Assembly (NCBI GenBank): GCA_024699005.1
Contig: JAILQN010000275.1
Coordinates: 1 to 45,299, forward strand
DNA length: 45,299 bases
Source of the DNA: Clostridia bacterium
Lineage (GTDB): Bacteria; Bacillota_A; Clostridia; Oscillospirales; Acutalibacteraceae
Direction: 5' to 3'
The position numbers were made by a program, and so were the translations under genes. Below, one piece after another: positions 27,598 to 36,695 of the stretch; the first letter of the stretch is position 1; every line of letters begins with the position of its first letter. A model generated the notes under the pieces. It ran no database searches and was not told the origin of the DNA. It was given only the letters and a program-made list of their open reading frames with translations.

Positions 27598-28944
27598 TCA
27601 CTCCTCAAGTCTTTTATCCAGCCCCGGTTTCAGACCTTCGTATCCGGGTTTAGCCAGAAGAACGTACATTATGGTCTTGTAGTCCTCAACGCCCGGCTGA
27701 TCAAAGGGATTAACAAGCAGCATGTAACCGGACACAGCGCAGGCCTTTTCGAAAAAGTAGATCAGGAAACCGATGTTGTAAGCGTCCATACGCGGCAGTT
27801 CGATCACGATGTTGGGAACGTCGCCGTCCTCATGAGCGATAACCGTCGCCTGCTGCGCCCTGCGGTTGATGTGCGATACGGTCTTGCCGACAAGGAAATT
27901 GAGCCCGTCAACGTCCGTCTCGTCATATTCCACTGTAAGATCACGCTTCGGTTCACGGAAGAAAACAAGCGTCTCAAAGATTGACCGCTCGCCGTCCTGG
28001 ATATACTGTCCCAAAGAATGCAGATCGGTGGAATAGATGCATGACGTCGGGAAAAGTCCCCTGTGCTGTTTTCCTTCTGATTCTCCGTACAGCTGTTTGA
28101 ACCACTCGTTCATCATTGTGTAATCAGGTTCAAAACAGGTGGCGCATTCTATCTTTTTTCCGGAACGGTATAAAAGATTCCGCATACCGGCATATCTGCA
28201 AACGTCATTGGTAAGAACATCAGGATTGTCATATTCCCGCATGGCATCCGCAGCGCCGTTCATAAGCTCGTCTATATCGACGCCGGCCACGGCGATAGGC
28301 AGAAGACCGACTGCAGTCAGAACAGAGAACCTGCCTCCTATATTATCGGGTACAACGAATTCCTCATAATCTTTTTCGTCCGCCATTTCTTTCAGCTTGC
28401 CGCGGCAGCGATCCGTAGTAACAAAGATACGCTCTTTTGCTCCGTCTTCACCGTATTTCTCCGTCAGCAGATTCCGCAGGAAACGGAAAGCTATAGCAGG
28501 CTCAGTCGTGGTACCGGATTTTGAAATAATATTGACAGAAAAATCGGTGTCCTTGATAAGCTCAAGTGTTTCGCCCAGACTGTTGGAAGAAAAGCTGTTG
28601 CCCGCGAACACGACCTTGGTTTTGGTATCGGGTAAAATGTTATGATGCCTGGAAATACACGACTCTATAACCGCTCTGGCTCCGAGATAAGAACCGCCTA
28701 TACCGACAACAACAAATATCCTGGAATTCTCCCTTATCCTCGCAGCAGCAGCTTTTATGCGGGCGAATTCTTCCCTGTCATAATCCGCAGGCAAAGTCAT
28801 CCAGCCGTGAAAAGCGTTGCCGCGGGCTTTGTCTTTATTGGAATACAGCAGTTCGTATGCTGATTTCAACTCCCCTTCAACAGAAGGCAGCATGTCTTCT
28901 GTTACCTTCGTACCTGTGTGTTTAAGATTAAGTTTTATGCCCAT
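27598..28944 (-). CDS. pgi: Glucose-6-phosphate isomerase
   Basis: Interconverts glucose-6-phosphate and fructose-6-phosphate. The 448-residue length and motifs are normal: GIGGSYLGARA, ISKSGTTTEPAIAFR, GGRFSVLTAVGLLP, GESEGKQHRG (catalytic His) and a C-terminal helix with Lys. The frame extends to 29019, but the family starts at MGIKLN and an AAGGA lies about 7 bases before ATG 28944. It has its own promoter and is the likely first gene of the unit that continues into the P-loop ATPase and lipase genes. Confidence 0.96.
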   Translation of the reverse strand: MGIKLNLKHTGTKVTEDMLPSVEGELKSAYELLYSNKDKARGNAFHGWMTLPADYDREEFARIKAAAARIRENSRIFVVVGIGGSYLGARAVIESCISRHHNILPDTKTKVVFAGNSFSSNSLGETLELIKDTDFSVNIISKSGTTTEPAIAFRFLRNLLTEKYGEDGAKERIFVTTDRCRGKLKEMADEKDYEEFVVPDNIGGRFSVLTAVGLLPIAVAGVDIDELMNGAADAMREYDNPDVLTNDVCRYAGMRNLLYRSGKKIECATCFEPDYTMMNEWFKQLYGESEGKQHRGLFPTSCIYSTDLHSLGQYIQDGERSIFETLVFFREPKRDLTVEYDETDVDGLNFLVGKTVSHINRRAQQATVIAHEDGDVPNIVIELPRMDAYNIGFLIYFFEKACAVSGYMLLVNPFDQPGVEDYKTIMYVLLAKPGYEGLKPGLDKRLEE

Positions 28945-28990
28945 TTGCAGTTCCTTGACCTTTAATTTAGTTTTGTTTTTTTGTTCTAAT

Positions 28991-29019
28991 ATTATAATAC
29001 ATAATCCTATATTTTTCAA
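28991..29019 (-). promoter_or_regulatory. Sigma-A promoter for pgi
   Basis: On the minus strand: TTGAAA, 17-base spacer, TATAAT, about 46 bases before ATG 28944. Divergent from the topoisomerase promoter 26 bases away. Confidence 0.78.
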
Positions 29020-29044
29020 CCGTTATTTTTCAATAAGCAAACGC

Positions 29045-29073
29045 TTGACGAAAAACAAGATATAGTGTATAAT
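29045..29073 (+). promoter_or_regulatory. Sigma-A promoter for the topoisomerase pair
   Basis: TTGACG, 17-base spacer, TATAAT, 37 bases before ATG 29111. Confidence 0.82.
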
Positions 29074-29110
29074 AAAATGAAAAGCCACTAATTATCAAGG
29101 AGAACATGTA

Positions 29111-31096
29111 ATGGCAAAACGCAGGGCTTATGACGAGCAAAGCATATCCGCGCTCAAGGGAGCGGACCGGGTCCGGAAAAGGCCGTCAGTTATTTTCGGT
29201 TCCGACGGTGTGGAAGGCTGTGAACATTCGGTGTTCGAGATTATCTCCAACTCCATTGACGAAGCGCGCGAAGGCTACGGCAAAAAAATAACCGTCACAA
29301 GGTTCCGCGACGGTTCTGTCGAGGTAGCAGACTCCGGACGCGGCATTCCGGTAGACTGGAATGAAAGGGAGAAGAAATTCAACTGGGAGCTTCTGTTCTG
29401 CGAACTGTATGCCGGCGGAAAGTACGATACGAACTCCGGCGGCAGTTATGAGTTTTCACTTGGCCTTAACGGCCTCGGGCTTTGCGCGACTCAGTGCGCT
29501 TCTGAATATATGGAAGCGGAGGTCCATCGTGCGGGCTTTTGCTATAAACTCAGATTCCGAAAAGGCAATCCCGCCGGAAAAATGATAAAAGATGAGTATA
29601 CAAAAAGAGACACCGGTACCCGCATCAGATGGAAGCCTGATCTTGACGTTTTCACCGAGATAGATATTCCCCTTGAGTGGTTTAAAGATACTCTGAAGAG
29701 ACAGGCCGTAGTCAACGACGGTGTGACCTTCATTCTTAAAAATCAGCTTACCGAAACAAGATTCGAAACGTTTGAGTTCAGATATGAGCACGGCATCACT
29801 GATTATCTTTCCGAATTCCTGGGTGAGGACAGCTTTTCTTCCGTTCAGTTCTGGCAGGCTGAGCGAGAAGGAAGAGACAGAGCGGACATGCCGGATTACA
29901 AAGTTAGGATCAATGTCGCCCTGGCTTTTTCAAAACAGAAACAGATCAAGGAATATTACCACAACTCCAGCCCGCTGGAATACGGAGGAGCGCCGGAGAA
30001 AGCAGTCAGAAGCGCATTCGTTTCACAGATAGACGCTTATCTGAAGTCAAACAACAAATATACGAAAGCAGACCCGAAAGTCACCTTTCAGGATATAGAA
30101 GACTGTCTGTGCATAGTTATATCCTCCTTCTCGACTCAGACTTCTTACGAGAACCAGACAAAAAAGGCCATCAACAACAAATTCATACAGGATGCAATGA
30201 CCGAATTCCTGCGTCACAATTTAGAGGTTTATTTCCTTGAAAATCGCGTGGATGCAGAGAAGATCGCGGACCAGATACTGATAAATATGCGTTCCCGCGT
30301 CAGAGCGGAAGCCACAAGACTGAACCTTAAAAAGACTCTGACCGCATCCATGGGAATGGCGGACCGGGTCGAGAAATTCGTGGACTGCCGCTCAAAGGAC
30401 GTAAATGAACGCGAATTGTTCATTGTGGAGGGCGATTCCGCTCTCGGCGCATGCAAACAGGCAAGGGATTCGTCATTCCAGGCGATCATCCCCGTGCGTG
30501 GAAAGATACTCAATTGCCTGAAAGCTGACTACTCCAAGGTTTTCAAAAGCGATATCATCACAGACCTTATCAAAGTACTCGGCTGCGGTGTAGAGGTCAA
30601 TACCGGAAAATCAAAGAACCTGTCGTCATTCTCACTGGACAATCTGCGCTGGAGCAAGATAATCATATGCACAGACGCAGACGTTGACGGTTTTCAGATA
30701 AGAACTCTTATTCTCACAATGATCTACCGGCTTATGCCGACTCTTATCACAGCCGGAAAAGTATTTATAGCAGAGTCTCCGCTTTACGAAATAACCTGCG
30801 GCGACAAAACATGGTTCGCATATAATGAGACGGAAAAGGACGAAGCCCTTTCGGAAATAGGCGAAAAAAAATACACTATCCAGCGGTCAAAAGGACTCGG
30901 TGAGAACGAGCCTGATATGATGTGGTTTACTACCATGAACCCAAAAACCAGAAGACTTATAAAGATTGAACCGTCAGTCGACTCCTCAAGGACCGCGGAT
31001 ATATTCGACATGCTTCTTGGCGACAACCTTCAGGGCAGAAAAGACCATATAGCTGAATACGGCAAGGACTATATTGACCTGGCCGACGTATCATGA
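29111..31096 (+). CDS. parE: Type IIA topoisomerase ATPase subunit, ParE/GyrB-like (divergent)
   Basis: ATPase and TOPRIM subunit that pairs with the following ParC-like subunit. The 661-residue protein has a GHKL domain (EIISNSIDEARE with Asn47, ADSGRGIP, and GLNGLGL where canonical proteins have GLHGVG), a transducer with QTK (349-351), TOPRIM EGDSALG (Glu440; canonical EGDSAGG) and TDADVDG (521-527), PVRGKILN, and a C-terminal RSKGLGENEPDMMW. It belongs to the divergent second topoisomerase type known from Clostridia rather than classical GyrB. Topoisomerase IV function is inferred from pairing and the absence of a GyrA box in the partner. AAGGAG precedes the ATG. Confidence 0.85.
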   Translation: MAKRRAYDEQSISALKGADRVRKRPSVIFGSDGVEGCEHSVFEIISNSIDEAREGYGKKITVTRFRDGSVEVADSGRGIPVDWNEREKKFNWELLFCELYAGGKYDTNSGGSYEFSLGLNGLGLCATQCASEYMEAEVHRAGFCYKLRFRKGNPAGKMIKDEYTKRDTGTRIRWKPDLDVFTEIDIPLEWFKDTLKRQAVVNDGVTFILKNQLTETRFETFEFRYEHGITDYLSEFLGEDSFSSVQFWQAEREGRDRADMPDYKVRINVALAFSKQKQIKEYYHNSSPLEYGGAPEKAVRSAFVSQIDAYLKSNNKYTKADPKVTFQDIEDCLCIVISSFSTQTSYENQTKKAINNKFIQDAMTEFLRHNLEVYFLENRVDAEKIADQILINMRSRVRAEATRLNLKKTLTASMGMADRVEKFVDCRSKDVNERELFIVEGDSALGACKQARDSSFQAIIPVRGKILNCLKADYSKVFKSDIITDLIKVLGCGVEVNTGKSKNLSSFSLDNLRWSKIIICTDADVDGFQIRTLILTMIYRLMPTLITAGKVFIAESPLYEITCGDKTWFAYNETEKDEALSEIGEKKYTIQRSKGLGENEPDMMWFTTMNPKTRRLIKIEPSVDSSRTADIFDMLLGDNLQGRKDHIAEYGKDYIDLADVS

Positions 31097-31106
31097 GGAA
31101 AACATA

Positions 31107-33353
31107 ATGGCAAGAAAACCCAAAAATCCTGACAATAATCGTCCGTCGGACGACACGTACGCCTTGAAAGCTCATATTTCCGGAGCAGGGTCCGTAGAAA
31201 ATCAGGACATAACAGACACTCTTGAAGTCAATTATATGCCCTACGCGATGAGCGTTATACTCTCGCGCGCAATCCCCGAGATCGACGGCTTCAAGCCCTC
31301 CCACAGAAAGCTGCTTTACACGATGTACCTGATGGGGCTGCTTCGCGGAGGAAGGATAAAATCCGCCAATATCGTAGGCAGGACCATGCAGCTTAATCCC
31401 CACGGCGATCAGGCCATATATGAGACTATGGTCAGGCTCACCCGAGGGAACGAGGCCCTTTTGCATCCTTTTATCGATTCCAAGGGCAACTTCGGAAAAG
31501 CGTACTCCAGGAACATGGCGTACGCCGCGTCAAGGTATACTGAAGCCAAGCTTGATCCTATCTGCGCTGAGCTTTTCTCCGATATCGACAAGGAAACCGT
31601 AGACTTCGTCCCGAATTACGATAACACCATGACGGAGCCGAGGCTGTTCCCTGTTACTTTCCCGACTGTACTTGTAAACAACAACACGGGTATAGCTGTA
31701 GGTATGGCGAGCAATATCTGCTCGTTCAACCTTAACGAAGTCTGCGACACGACGATCGCCCTTATCAGAGACAATGATCACGACGTCTCCGAGACTCTTA
31801 TCGCGCCGGACTTCCCGGGCGGTGGTGAGCTTCTGTTTGACAAGATCCGCCTGGACGAGATCTACAATACCGGCCGCGGCGGGATCAGGATCCGCGCGAA
31901 ATATACGTTTGACCACAAGAACCGCTGCATAGATATAACAGAGATCCCGCCGACCACCACATCGGAGGCGATAATCGACAAGATAATAGAGCTCTGCAAA
32001 GACAATAAGATCCGCGAGATCAGCGACGTACGTGACGAGACAGACAAAACAGGACTCAAGATCACCATCGACCTCAAGAAAGGTACGGACGCCGACGCCC
32101 TGATGAAGAAGCTCTTTGCAAAAACCCCTCTGGAGGATACTGTCGCCTGCAACTTCAACGTACTTATAGGCGGCACCCCTATTGTGCTCGGAGTCCGGGA
32201 TCTTCTGATCGAATGGATAGCCTTCCGAACAGAGTGCGTCAAACGCAGGACTGTCTTTGAACTGAACAAAGCAAAGGCAAGACTGTACCTGCTTCTCGGT
32301 CTGAAAGAAATACTGCTCGATATCGATAAAGCGATCAAAATAATCCGCAATACGGAAAACGAGGCGGACGTGGTGCCAAACCTCATGATCGGCTTCGGTA
32401 TCGACAAGACCCAGGCAGAATACGTAGCCGAGATCAAACTGCGTCACCTGAACCGGGAGTACATCCTCAAAAGGCTGGAAGATATAGACGATCTTGAAAA
32501 GACGATAGCCGATATGGAGGATATCCTTGCGAAACCGGCAAGAGTCAAAAAGATCATCATAAAAGAGCTTGAAGAAGTCAAGAAAAAATACGGAAAAGAA
32601 CGAAAAACCAAGGTCGTTTACAACTATGATCTTGAGGATTCCGAACCTATGGCAGACATCCCCGACTATCCCTGCAGACTGTTCTTCACCCGCGCAGGTT
32701 ATTTCAAAAAGATAACCCCGCAGTCCCTGAGGATGAACGGAGATCAGAAACTGAAAGAAGGAGATGAGATCATACTCGAGACTGACTCCTCCAATACTGC
32801 GGATCTCATAATCTTTACGGATAAGTGCAATGCATATAAAACAAGGGCGTCCGACTATGCAGACTCCAAAGCCAGCGTCCTCGGAGATTTCCTGCCATCG
32901 CTTCTGGAATTCGAGAAGGACGAAAATCCGATCTATATGGCGGTGACTTCCGATTATTCCGGGTATATGCTGTTCTTCTTCGCAAACGGCAAAGCCGCGA
33001 AAGTGGATATGAGCGCTTACGCAACCAAGACGAACCGAAAGAGGCTGATAAAAGCGATCAGCGACAAGTCAAAGACCGTCGCCTGCAGATATATAACCGA
33101 GGACCGGGAGTTCCTTCTCAGATCCAACGCCGGCAGACTTCTTCTCGTCAACTCCGCGTCGATCTCCTCCAAGACGACCAAAAACACGCAGGGCGTCGCA
33201 GTTATGAGTCTTAAGAAGAACGGGTATCTCGCGTCGGTGGAAGATTACGCCGAAGGTACGTTCAAACGCCCCGCGCGTTACAGGACTAAAAATCTCCCCG
33301 CCGCGGGAGCGACCCTTGCGGTGGAGGACAGAGGCGAACAGCTGACTTTCTGA
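31107..33353 (+). CDS. parC: Type IIA topoisomerase DNA-cleavage subunit, ParC/GyrA-like (divergent)
   Basis: Cuts and rejoins DNA with the catalytic Tyr144 in AASRYTEAKL. The 748-residue protein shows YMPYAMSVILSRAIPEIDGFKPSHRK, IVGRTMQLNPHGDQAIYETMVR, the long coiled-coil arm, and a C-terminal domain of beta-pinwheel-like repeats. I see no GyrA box (QRRGGKG-type), which argues for decatenase or relaxase rather than supercoiling activity. The frame is open from 31074 inside parE, but the family-like start with GAGGA upstream is ATG 31107, 10 bases after the parE stop. A stem-loop follows at 33371. Confidence 0.87.
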   Translation: MARKPKNPDNNRPSDDTYALKAHISGAGSVENQDITDTLEVNYMPYAMSVILSRAIPEIDGFKPSHRKLLYTMYLMGLLRGGRIKSANIVGRTMQLNPHGDQAIYETMVRLTRGNEALLHPFIDSKGNFGKAYSRNMAYAASRYTEAKLDPICAELFSDIDKETVDFVPNYDNTMTEPRLFPVTFPTVLVNNNTGIAVGMASNICSFNLNEVCDTTIALIRDNDHDVSETLIAPDFPGGGELLFDKIRLDEIYNTGRGGIRIRAKYTFDHKNRCIDITEIPPTTTSEAIIDKIIELCKDNKIREISDVRDETDKTGLKITIDLKKGTDADALMKKLFAKTPLEDTVACNFNVLIGGTPIVLGVRDLLIEWIAFRTECVKRRTVFELNKAKARLYLLLGLKEILLDIDKAIKIIRNTENEADVVPNLMIGFGIDKTQAEYVAEIKLRHLNREYILKRLEDIDDLEKTIADMEDILAKPARVKKIIIKELEEVKKKYGKERKTKVVYNYDLEDSEPMADIPDYPCRLFFTRAGYFKKITPQSLRMNGDQKLKEGDEIILETDSSNTADLIIFTDKCNAYKTRASDYADSKASVLGDFLPSLLEFEKDENPIYMAVTSDYSGYMLFFFANGKAAKVDMSAYATKTNRKRLIKAISDKSKTVACRYITEDREFLLRSNAGRLLLVNSASISSKTTKNTQGVAVMSLKKNGYLASVEDYAEGTFKRPARYRTKNLPAAGATLAVEDRGEQLTF

Positions 33354-33370
33354 AACAACAAAAACCATAT

Positions 33371-33396
33371 AAGCCTCCCCTGCATAGAGGAGGCTT
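33371..33396. terminator. Stem-loop after parC
   Basis: AAGCCTCC (33371-33378) pairs with GGAGGCTT (33389-33396), 10-base loop. The downstream T-content is modest, so it is a weaker terminator candidate that could serve both the topoisomerase genes and the convergent membrane-protein gene. Confidence 0.6.
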
Positions 33397-33453
33397 GTTA
33401 TGTCTTTTCATTTATTTGATTACAAATCCCCCGACTTTCCGTTAAAAACCGGT

Positions 33454-33759
33454 TTATTTGTTTTTATCGGCTGTCCTGTCCAGCTTTACGTTTCTGATAT
33501 AAAGCAGTATATCTATTGTGATCTCGAAGATATTAAGCACGTAAAAAACGAGCGCCATATAAAAAAGCCAGCCGAAATCTCCGCCCTGACCTATCTGAAT
33601 GATCTTACGGGTAATTCCGAAAACGTAACCTATCCAGATAAACACCTCAAAAAACAGACTTTTTCCTTTTGCGGTTCTTGACACGTAGGATTTCCGTATT
33701 GATACAGGCCAGGACAAACCGAAACAGATTATCATCAGAGCCTCGAGCAGATCGACCAT
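33454..33759 (-). CDS. Small PQ-loop-like membrane protein
   Basis: A 101-residue protein with three predicted membrane helices (about 4-20, 34-50, 64-88). The first helix pair has the pattern FGLSWPVSIRKSY followed by a KGKS loop, resembling SemiSWEET/PQ-loop half-transporters, which work as dimers. I do not recognise a characterised relative. GGGGAG upstream lies inside the end of the lipoprotein gene; the two genes are 3 bases apart and the set follows pyrI, so it is the last gene of that unit. Confidence 0.72.
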   Translation of the reverse strand: MVDLLEALMIICFGLSWPVSIRKSYVSRTAKGKSLFFEVFIWIGYVFGITRKIIQIGQGGDFGWLFYMALVFYVLNIFEITIDILLYIRNVKLDRTADKNK

Positions 33760-33762
33760 ATA

Positions 33763-34230
33763 CTACTCCCCGAACATAGCAAAAATATCATCTTCCGATA
33801 ATCCCGTATACGGCGACTGGTCGGCGAATGTCAATATCAGATATGCGCCGTCTACTCTGCCGGAGGAATACTGAGCGGAATAACCGTTCTGTTCATAATA
33901 ATCAAACATCTGTTCGGCGGTCGACTGATCGCCGAATTTCAATGCGTATTCGGCTTTTGCGACGACGCCGTTTTCCATAGTGAAGACGTACTTGTTCACG
34001 CTGTCGTCAACGGTGATCTGTCCGGACGCGGCGGTCAGGTCCTCAACCTTCATGCTTACATGTGTATCAGGTTCGTCAGGGTTGGATCTGTAAAAAGTAA
34101 AACCTTCAGTGTCGTGAGCTATACCGGTCACATCTTTATTGTAATCCAGTGTCGTTTTTGGCTTTTCTCCGCATGCCGCAAGACAAACCATAAGCGCAAA
34201 TAGAATGAAAAGAGATATAAACTTTTTCAT
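33763..34230 (-). CDS. Lipoprotein of unknown function
   Basis: A 155-residue predicted lipoprotein: signal peptide with lipobox LAAC (Cys20), then about 135 residues of mixed strands and helices, rich in Asp/Tyr/Ser. I see no recognised catalytic motif. GGGAGG precedes the ATG. It follows pyrI after 57 bases that contain small nested direct repeats and is tightly linked to the membrane protein downstream. Confidence 0.8.
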   Translation of the reverse strand: MKKFISLFILFALMVCLAACGEKPKTTLDYNKDVTGIAHDTEGFTFYRSNPDEPDTHVSMKVEDLTAASGQITVDDSVNKYVFTMENGVVAKAEYALKFGDQSTAEQMFDYYEQNGYSAQYSSGRVDGAYLILTFADQSPYTGLSEDDIFAMFGE

Positions 34231-34287
34231 AATTCCCTCCCTGTCTCTTAACTCCTGACCACCGGCCCCTGACCACGGAACCCTGTC

Positions 34288-34728
34288 TCACCTGTAAATA
34301 ATATCGCCGCGCGGCTTGTATCGCGACTCGCAGTAAATACATCTGTATACGCCTGTCTCCGGATCCGACAATTTAAAAACATCCGGAAGTTCCTGCTCTA
34401 TGGAAGTAATGCAGCGTGGATTTGTGCATCTGATAATGCCCTCAATTTTCTCCGGAAGCCTGAGGGTCTTGCGCTCGACGACCTTTCCGTCCCTGATTAT
34501 ATTTACGGTTATGCCGGGATCGAGATAACCCAGAACGTCAAGGTTGATATCTATGGGACGGCAGATCTTGAGAATGTCTTTTCTGCCCATTTTCACGCTC
34601 TGAGCGTTCAGTATCATGGCGACCTCGCAGTCAAGCTTATCCAGTTTCAGCGCGCGGTATATCTCCATCGCCCTGCCGGCTGTGATATGGTCCAGCACCA
34701 CGCCGTCTTTTATGGGATTGACTATCAT
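34288..34728 (-). CDS. pyrI: Aspartate carbamoyltransferase regulatory subunit
   Basis: Binds nucleotides and tunes the PyrB catalytic trimers. The 146-residue protein has an N-terminal allosteric domain (IKDGVVLDHITAGRA) and a C-terminal zinc domain with four Cys (101, 106, 130, 133; CTNPRC and CIYC). AAGGAG precedes the ATG, 14 bases after the pyrB stop. Its presence means this ATCase is probably the allosteric type. Confidence 0.96.
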   Translation of the reverse strand: MIVNPIKDGVVLDHITAGRAMEIYRALKLDKLDCEVAMILNAQSVKMGRKDILKICRPIDINLDVLGYLDPGITVNIIRDGKVVERKTLRLPEKIEGIIRCTNPRCITSIEQELPDVFKLSDPETGVYRCIYCESRYKPRGDIIYR

Positions 34729-34742
34729 AAAAATCTCCTTGT

Positions 34743-35654
34743 TTACAGTCCTAAAAGGTCGAGTATCAGCGCCATTCTCATATACTTGCCGTTAAGCGCC
34801 TGTTCAAAATAACATGCCCTCGGGTCAGAGTCCACTTCAACTGAGATCTCGTTGACTCTTGGGAGCGGATGCATTATCACAAGATCTTCTTTCGCGGATT
34901 CAAGCATCTTTTTCCGTAGAATATATGTATCTTTCAACCGTTCGTAATCGTCTTCACCGATGAACCTCTCCCGCTGGACTCTTGTCATATATAGGATATC
35001 GAGTTCTGGCATCGCCTTTTCAAGGGAACGCGTCTCTGAATAGCAGACGTTGTTCCTGTCCAGAACGTCCTTTTTTATGTAGCTCGGCAACGTCAGTTCC
35101 TCCGGAGAAATCAGGACGAACCTGACGCCTTTGTAACCTGATGTAGCTTCTATAAGTGAGTGCACCGTTCTGCCGAATTTCAGATCCCCGCAGAGTCCGA
35201 TAGTCAGATTTTCAAAGTTGCCTTTATGACGGTAGATCGTCAGAAGATCCGCAAGAGTCTGCGTCGGATGATTATGTCCGCCGTCTCCGGCGTTAATGAC
35301 CGGAACAAGAGCCTTATTTGCCGCGACGAGCGGCGCGCCCTCCTTCGGATGACGCATGACAATGATATCCGCATAGCCGCTGACAATACGTGCAGTATCG
35401 GAAACACTCTCGCCCTTAGCGGCGGAGGAAGAATCTGCAGAAGAGAAGCCCAGGACATTGCCGCCGAGCTCATACATAGCCGCTTCAAAGCTCAGACGGG
35501 TACGAGTGGACGACTCATAGAACAAGGTGGCAAGCTTTTTACCCCGGCATCTTTCGGAAAATGCAGCAGGATCATCAATTATAGCAAGCGCTGTATTTAT
35601 AAGCGACATCAGATCGCTTTCGGATAATTGTCTTATATCGATCAAATGTTTCAT
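34743..35654 (-). CDS. pyrB: Aspartate carbamoyltransferase catalytic subunit
   Basis: Joins carbamoyl phosphate and aspartate, the committed step of pyrimidine synthesis. The 303-residue protein has [13 protein letters not shown] (48-57) for carbamoyl phosphate, [20 protein letters not shown], and [10 protein letters not shown]. It starts 1 base after the pyrE stop and is followed by pyrI. Confidence 0.97.
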   Translation of the reverse strand: MKHLIDIRQLSESDLMSLINTALAIIDDPAAFSERCRGKKLATLFYESSTRTRLSFEAAMYELGGNVLGFSSADSSSAAKGESVSDTARIVSGYADIIVMRHPKEGAPLVAANKALVPVINAGDGGHNHPTQTLADLLTIYRHKGNFENLTIGLCGDLKFGRTVHSLIEATSGYKGVRFVLISPEELTLPSYIKKDVLDRNNVCYSETRSLEKAMPELDILYMTRVQRERFIGEDDYERLKDTYILRKKMLESAKEDLVIMHPLPRVNEISVEVDSDPRACYFEQALNGKYMRMALILDLLGL

Positions 35655-35655
35655 G

Positions 35656-36288
35656 TTATTTATTTATCCAGCTTTCATCCGATGGGTTATCCCTGAATTT
35701 CAATAATCTCTTAATATCTTCTGACTTTATATAACCGTTACTCGCGGCAACCTCACAAACTGAGTCAAGATCAGTAAGGCTGTTATTACGCACGTCGGCT
35801 TTTTCCAGTTTATCAAGTCCGCGTTTCATACCGTAAGTAAAGATACTGACGATGCCGAGAACTTCGGCTCCGGCTTCCCGCAAAGCATCCACAACTTCTA
35901 TAACGCTGCCTCCGGTGGAGATAAGATCCTCGATTACTACTACCCTCTCGCCATTTGTAAGTTTTCCCTCTATGCGGTTCTGCCTGCCGTGATCCTTATT
36001 GCCCGAACGCACATACCCCATAGGAAGACCAAGAAGATGCGCAGCTATGGCGGCATGAGCGATCCCCGCTGTGGATGTTCCGAACAGAGCCTGAGCTTCG
36101 GGATATTCATTTTTAACGGTGTCTGCTATAGCGCGTTCAACTATATCCCTGGCGGCGGTATCGGTCAGGATAAGTCTGTTGTCGCAGTAAACGGGACTTT
36201 TTATCCCGCTGGCCCAGGTAAAAGGATCATCTGGCCTCAGAAAAACCGCACCTATCCTTAAAAGCTGAGAAGCAATGATCTGTTTCAT
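35656..36288 (-). CDS. pyrE: Orotate phosphoribosyltransferase
   Basis: Converts orotate and PRPP to OMP. The 210-residue protein shows [16 protein letters not shown], the PRPP loop [17 protein letters not shown], and [10 protein letters not shown]. The frame opens at 36303, but AAAGGA is best spaced for ATG 36288. First gene of pyrE-pyrB-pyrI; the remaining pathway genes are not in the window. Confidence 0.95.
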   Translation of the reverse strand: MKQIIASQLLRIGAVFLRPDDPFTWASGIKSPVYCDNRLILTDTAARDIVERAIADTVKNEYPEAQALFGTSTAGIAHAAIAAHLLGLPMGYVRSGNKDHGRQNRIEGKLTNGERVVVIEDLISTGGSVIEVVDALREAGAEVLGIVSIFTYGMKRGLDKLEKADVRNNSLTDLDSVCEVAASNGYIKSEDIKRLLKFRDNPSDESWINK

Positions 36289-36331
36289 CTTATTTCCTTT
36301 CATATATTTTTAGTCTCTACATCCAATATAC

Positions 36332-36369
36332 TTAAAAACATTTACCGGAGCTTAATATCAAGCCCCGGT
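36332..36369 (-). terminator. Terminator or attenuator upstream of pyrE
   Basis: On the minus strand, ACCGGGGCTT and AAGCTCCGGT (36360-36369 with 36344-36353) form a 10-bp stem with one G-U and a 6-base loop, followed by AAATGTTTTT. It lies between the 40-residue ORF and pyrE, so it either ends the small gene's transcript or controls read-through into pyrE. No PyrR-binding consensus is obvious to me in the leader. Confidence 0.7.
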
Positions 36370-36470
36370 TCGGTTATTTAATTGTAAATTTTGTTTATAT
36401 AGCGCTTTGCAACTTATATTTGCTTATCACGCTTTTGCGCTCCAGCGCCTGTTGTTGAAAACCCTGAATC

Positions 36471-36593
36471 TTAACCTTCAAGCTCGCTTGCTTTTTCCTC
36501 AAGGGATGCAAGTACATCATCTAAGAAACCGAACTTGCCGAGTGCAATCATAACCTTGATGATCTTGACCAGGATTTTGATTATCGTTACCAT
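36471..36593 (-). CDS. 40-residue small protein upstream of pyrE
   Basis: A short ORF, ATG 36593 to TAA 36471, encoding 40 residues. The first 20 residues are a Lys-spaced hydrophobic stretch (MVTIIKILVKIIKVMIALGK), which would form an amphipathic or membrane-associated helix; the second half is acidic (FLDDVLASLEEKASELEG). AAGGAAGG lies 9 bases before the ATG, and a fully consensus promoter sits just upstream. It could be a small membrane-active peptide, a toxin-like peptide, or a leader ORF for the pyr genes. Coding status is inferred from promoter, ribosome site and helix pattern; no homologue is known to me. Confidence 0.65.
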   Translation of the reverse strand: MVTIIKILVKIIKVMIALGKFGFLDDVLASLEEKASELEG

Positions 36594-36625
36594 CGGAATC
36601 GCCTTCCTTCTTTATTCTGACTGTA

Positions 36626-36654
36626 TTATATATCATCCGAATAAAAATGTCAAT
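36626..36654 (-). promoter_or_regulatory. Fully consensus sigma-A promoter of the small ORF
   Basis: On the minus strand: TTGACA (36654-36649), 17-base spacer, TATAAT (36631-36626), 33 bases before the small ORF's ATG. This is the best match to consensus in the window. Confidence 0.9.
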
Positions 36655-36695
36655 AGTTTTTATGCAAATTTTTTAAAAATTTAAGAAATTTTGAT

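Noticed and set aside
31530..32447. 305-residue minus-strand ORF opposite parC
   Set aside because: Antisense shadow of a conserved gene; its sequence matches no recognisable protein pattern.
36288..36470. PyrR-binding site or known pyrimidine riboswitch before pyrE
   Set aside because: I could not find the PyrR anti-antiterminator consensus or a recognised aptamer in the leader.
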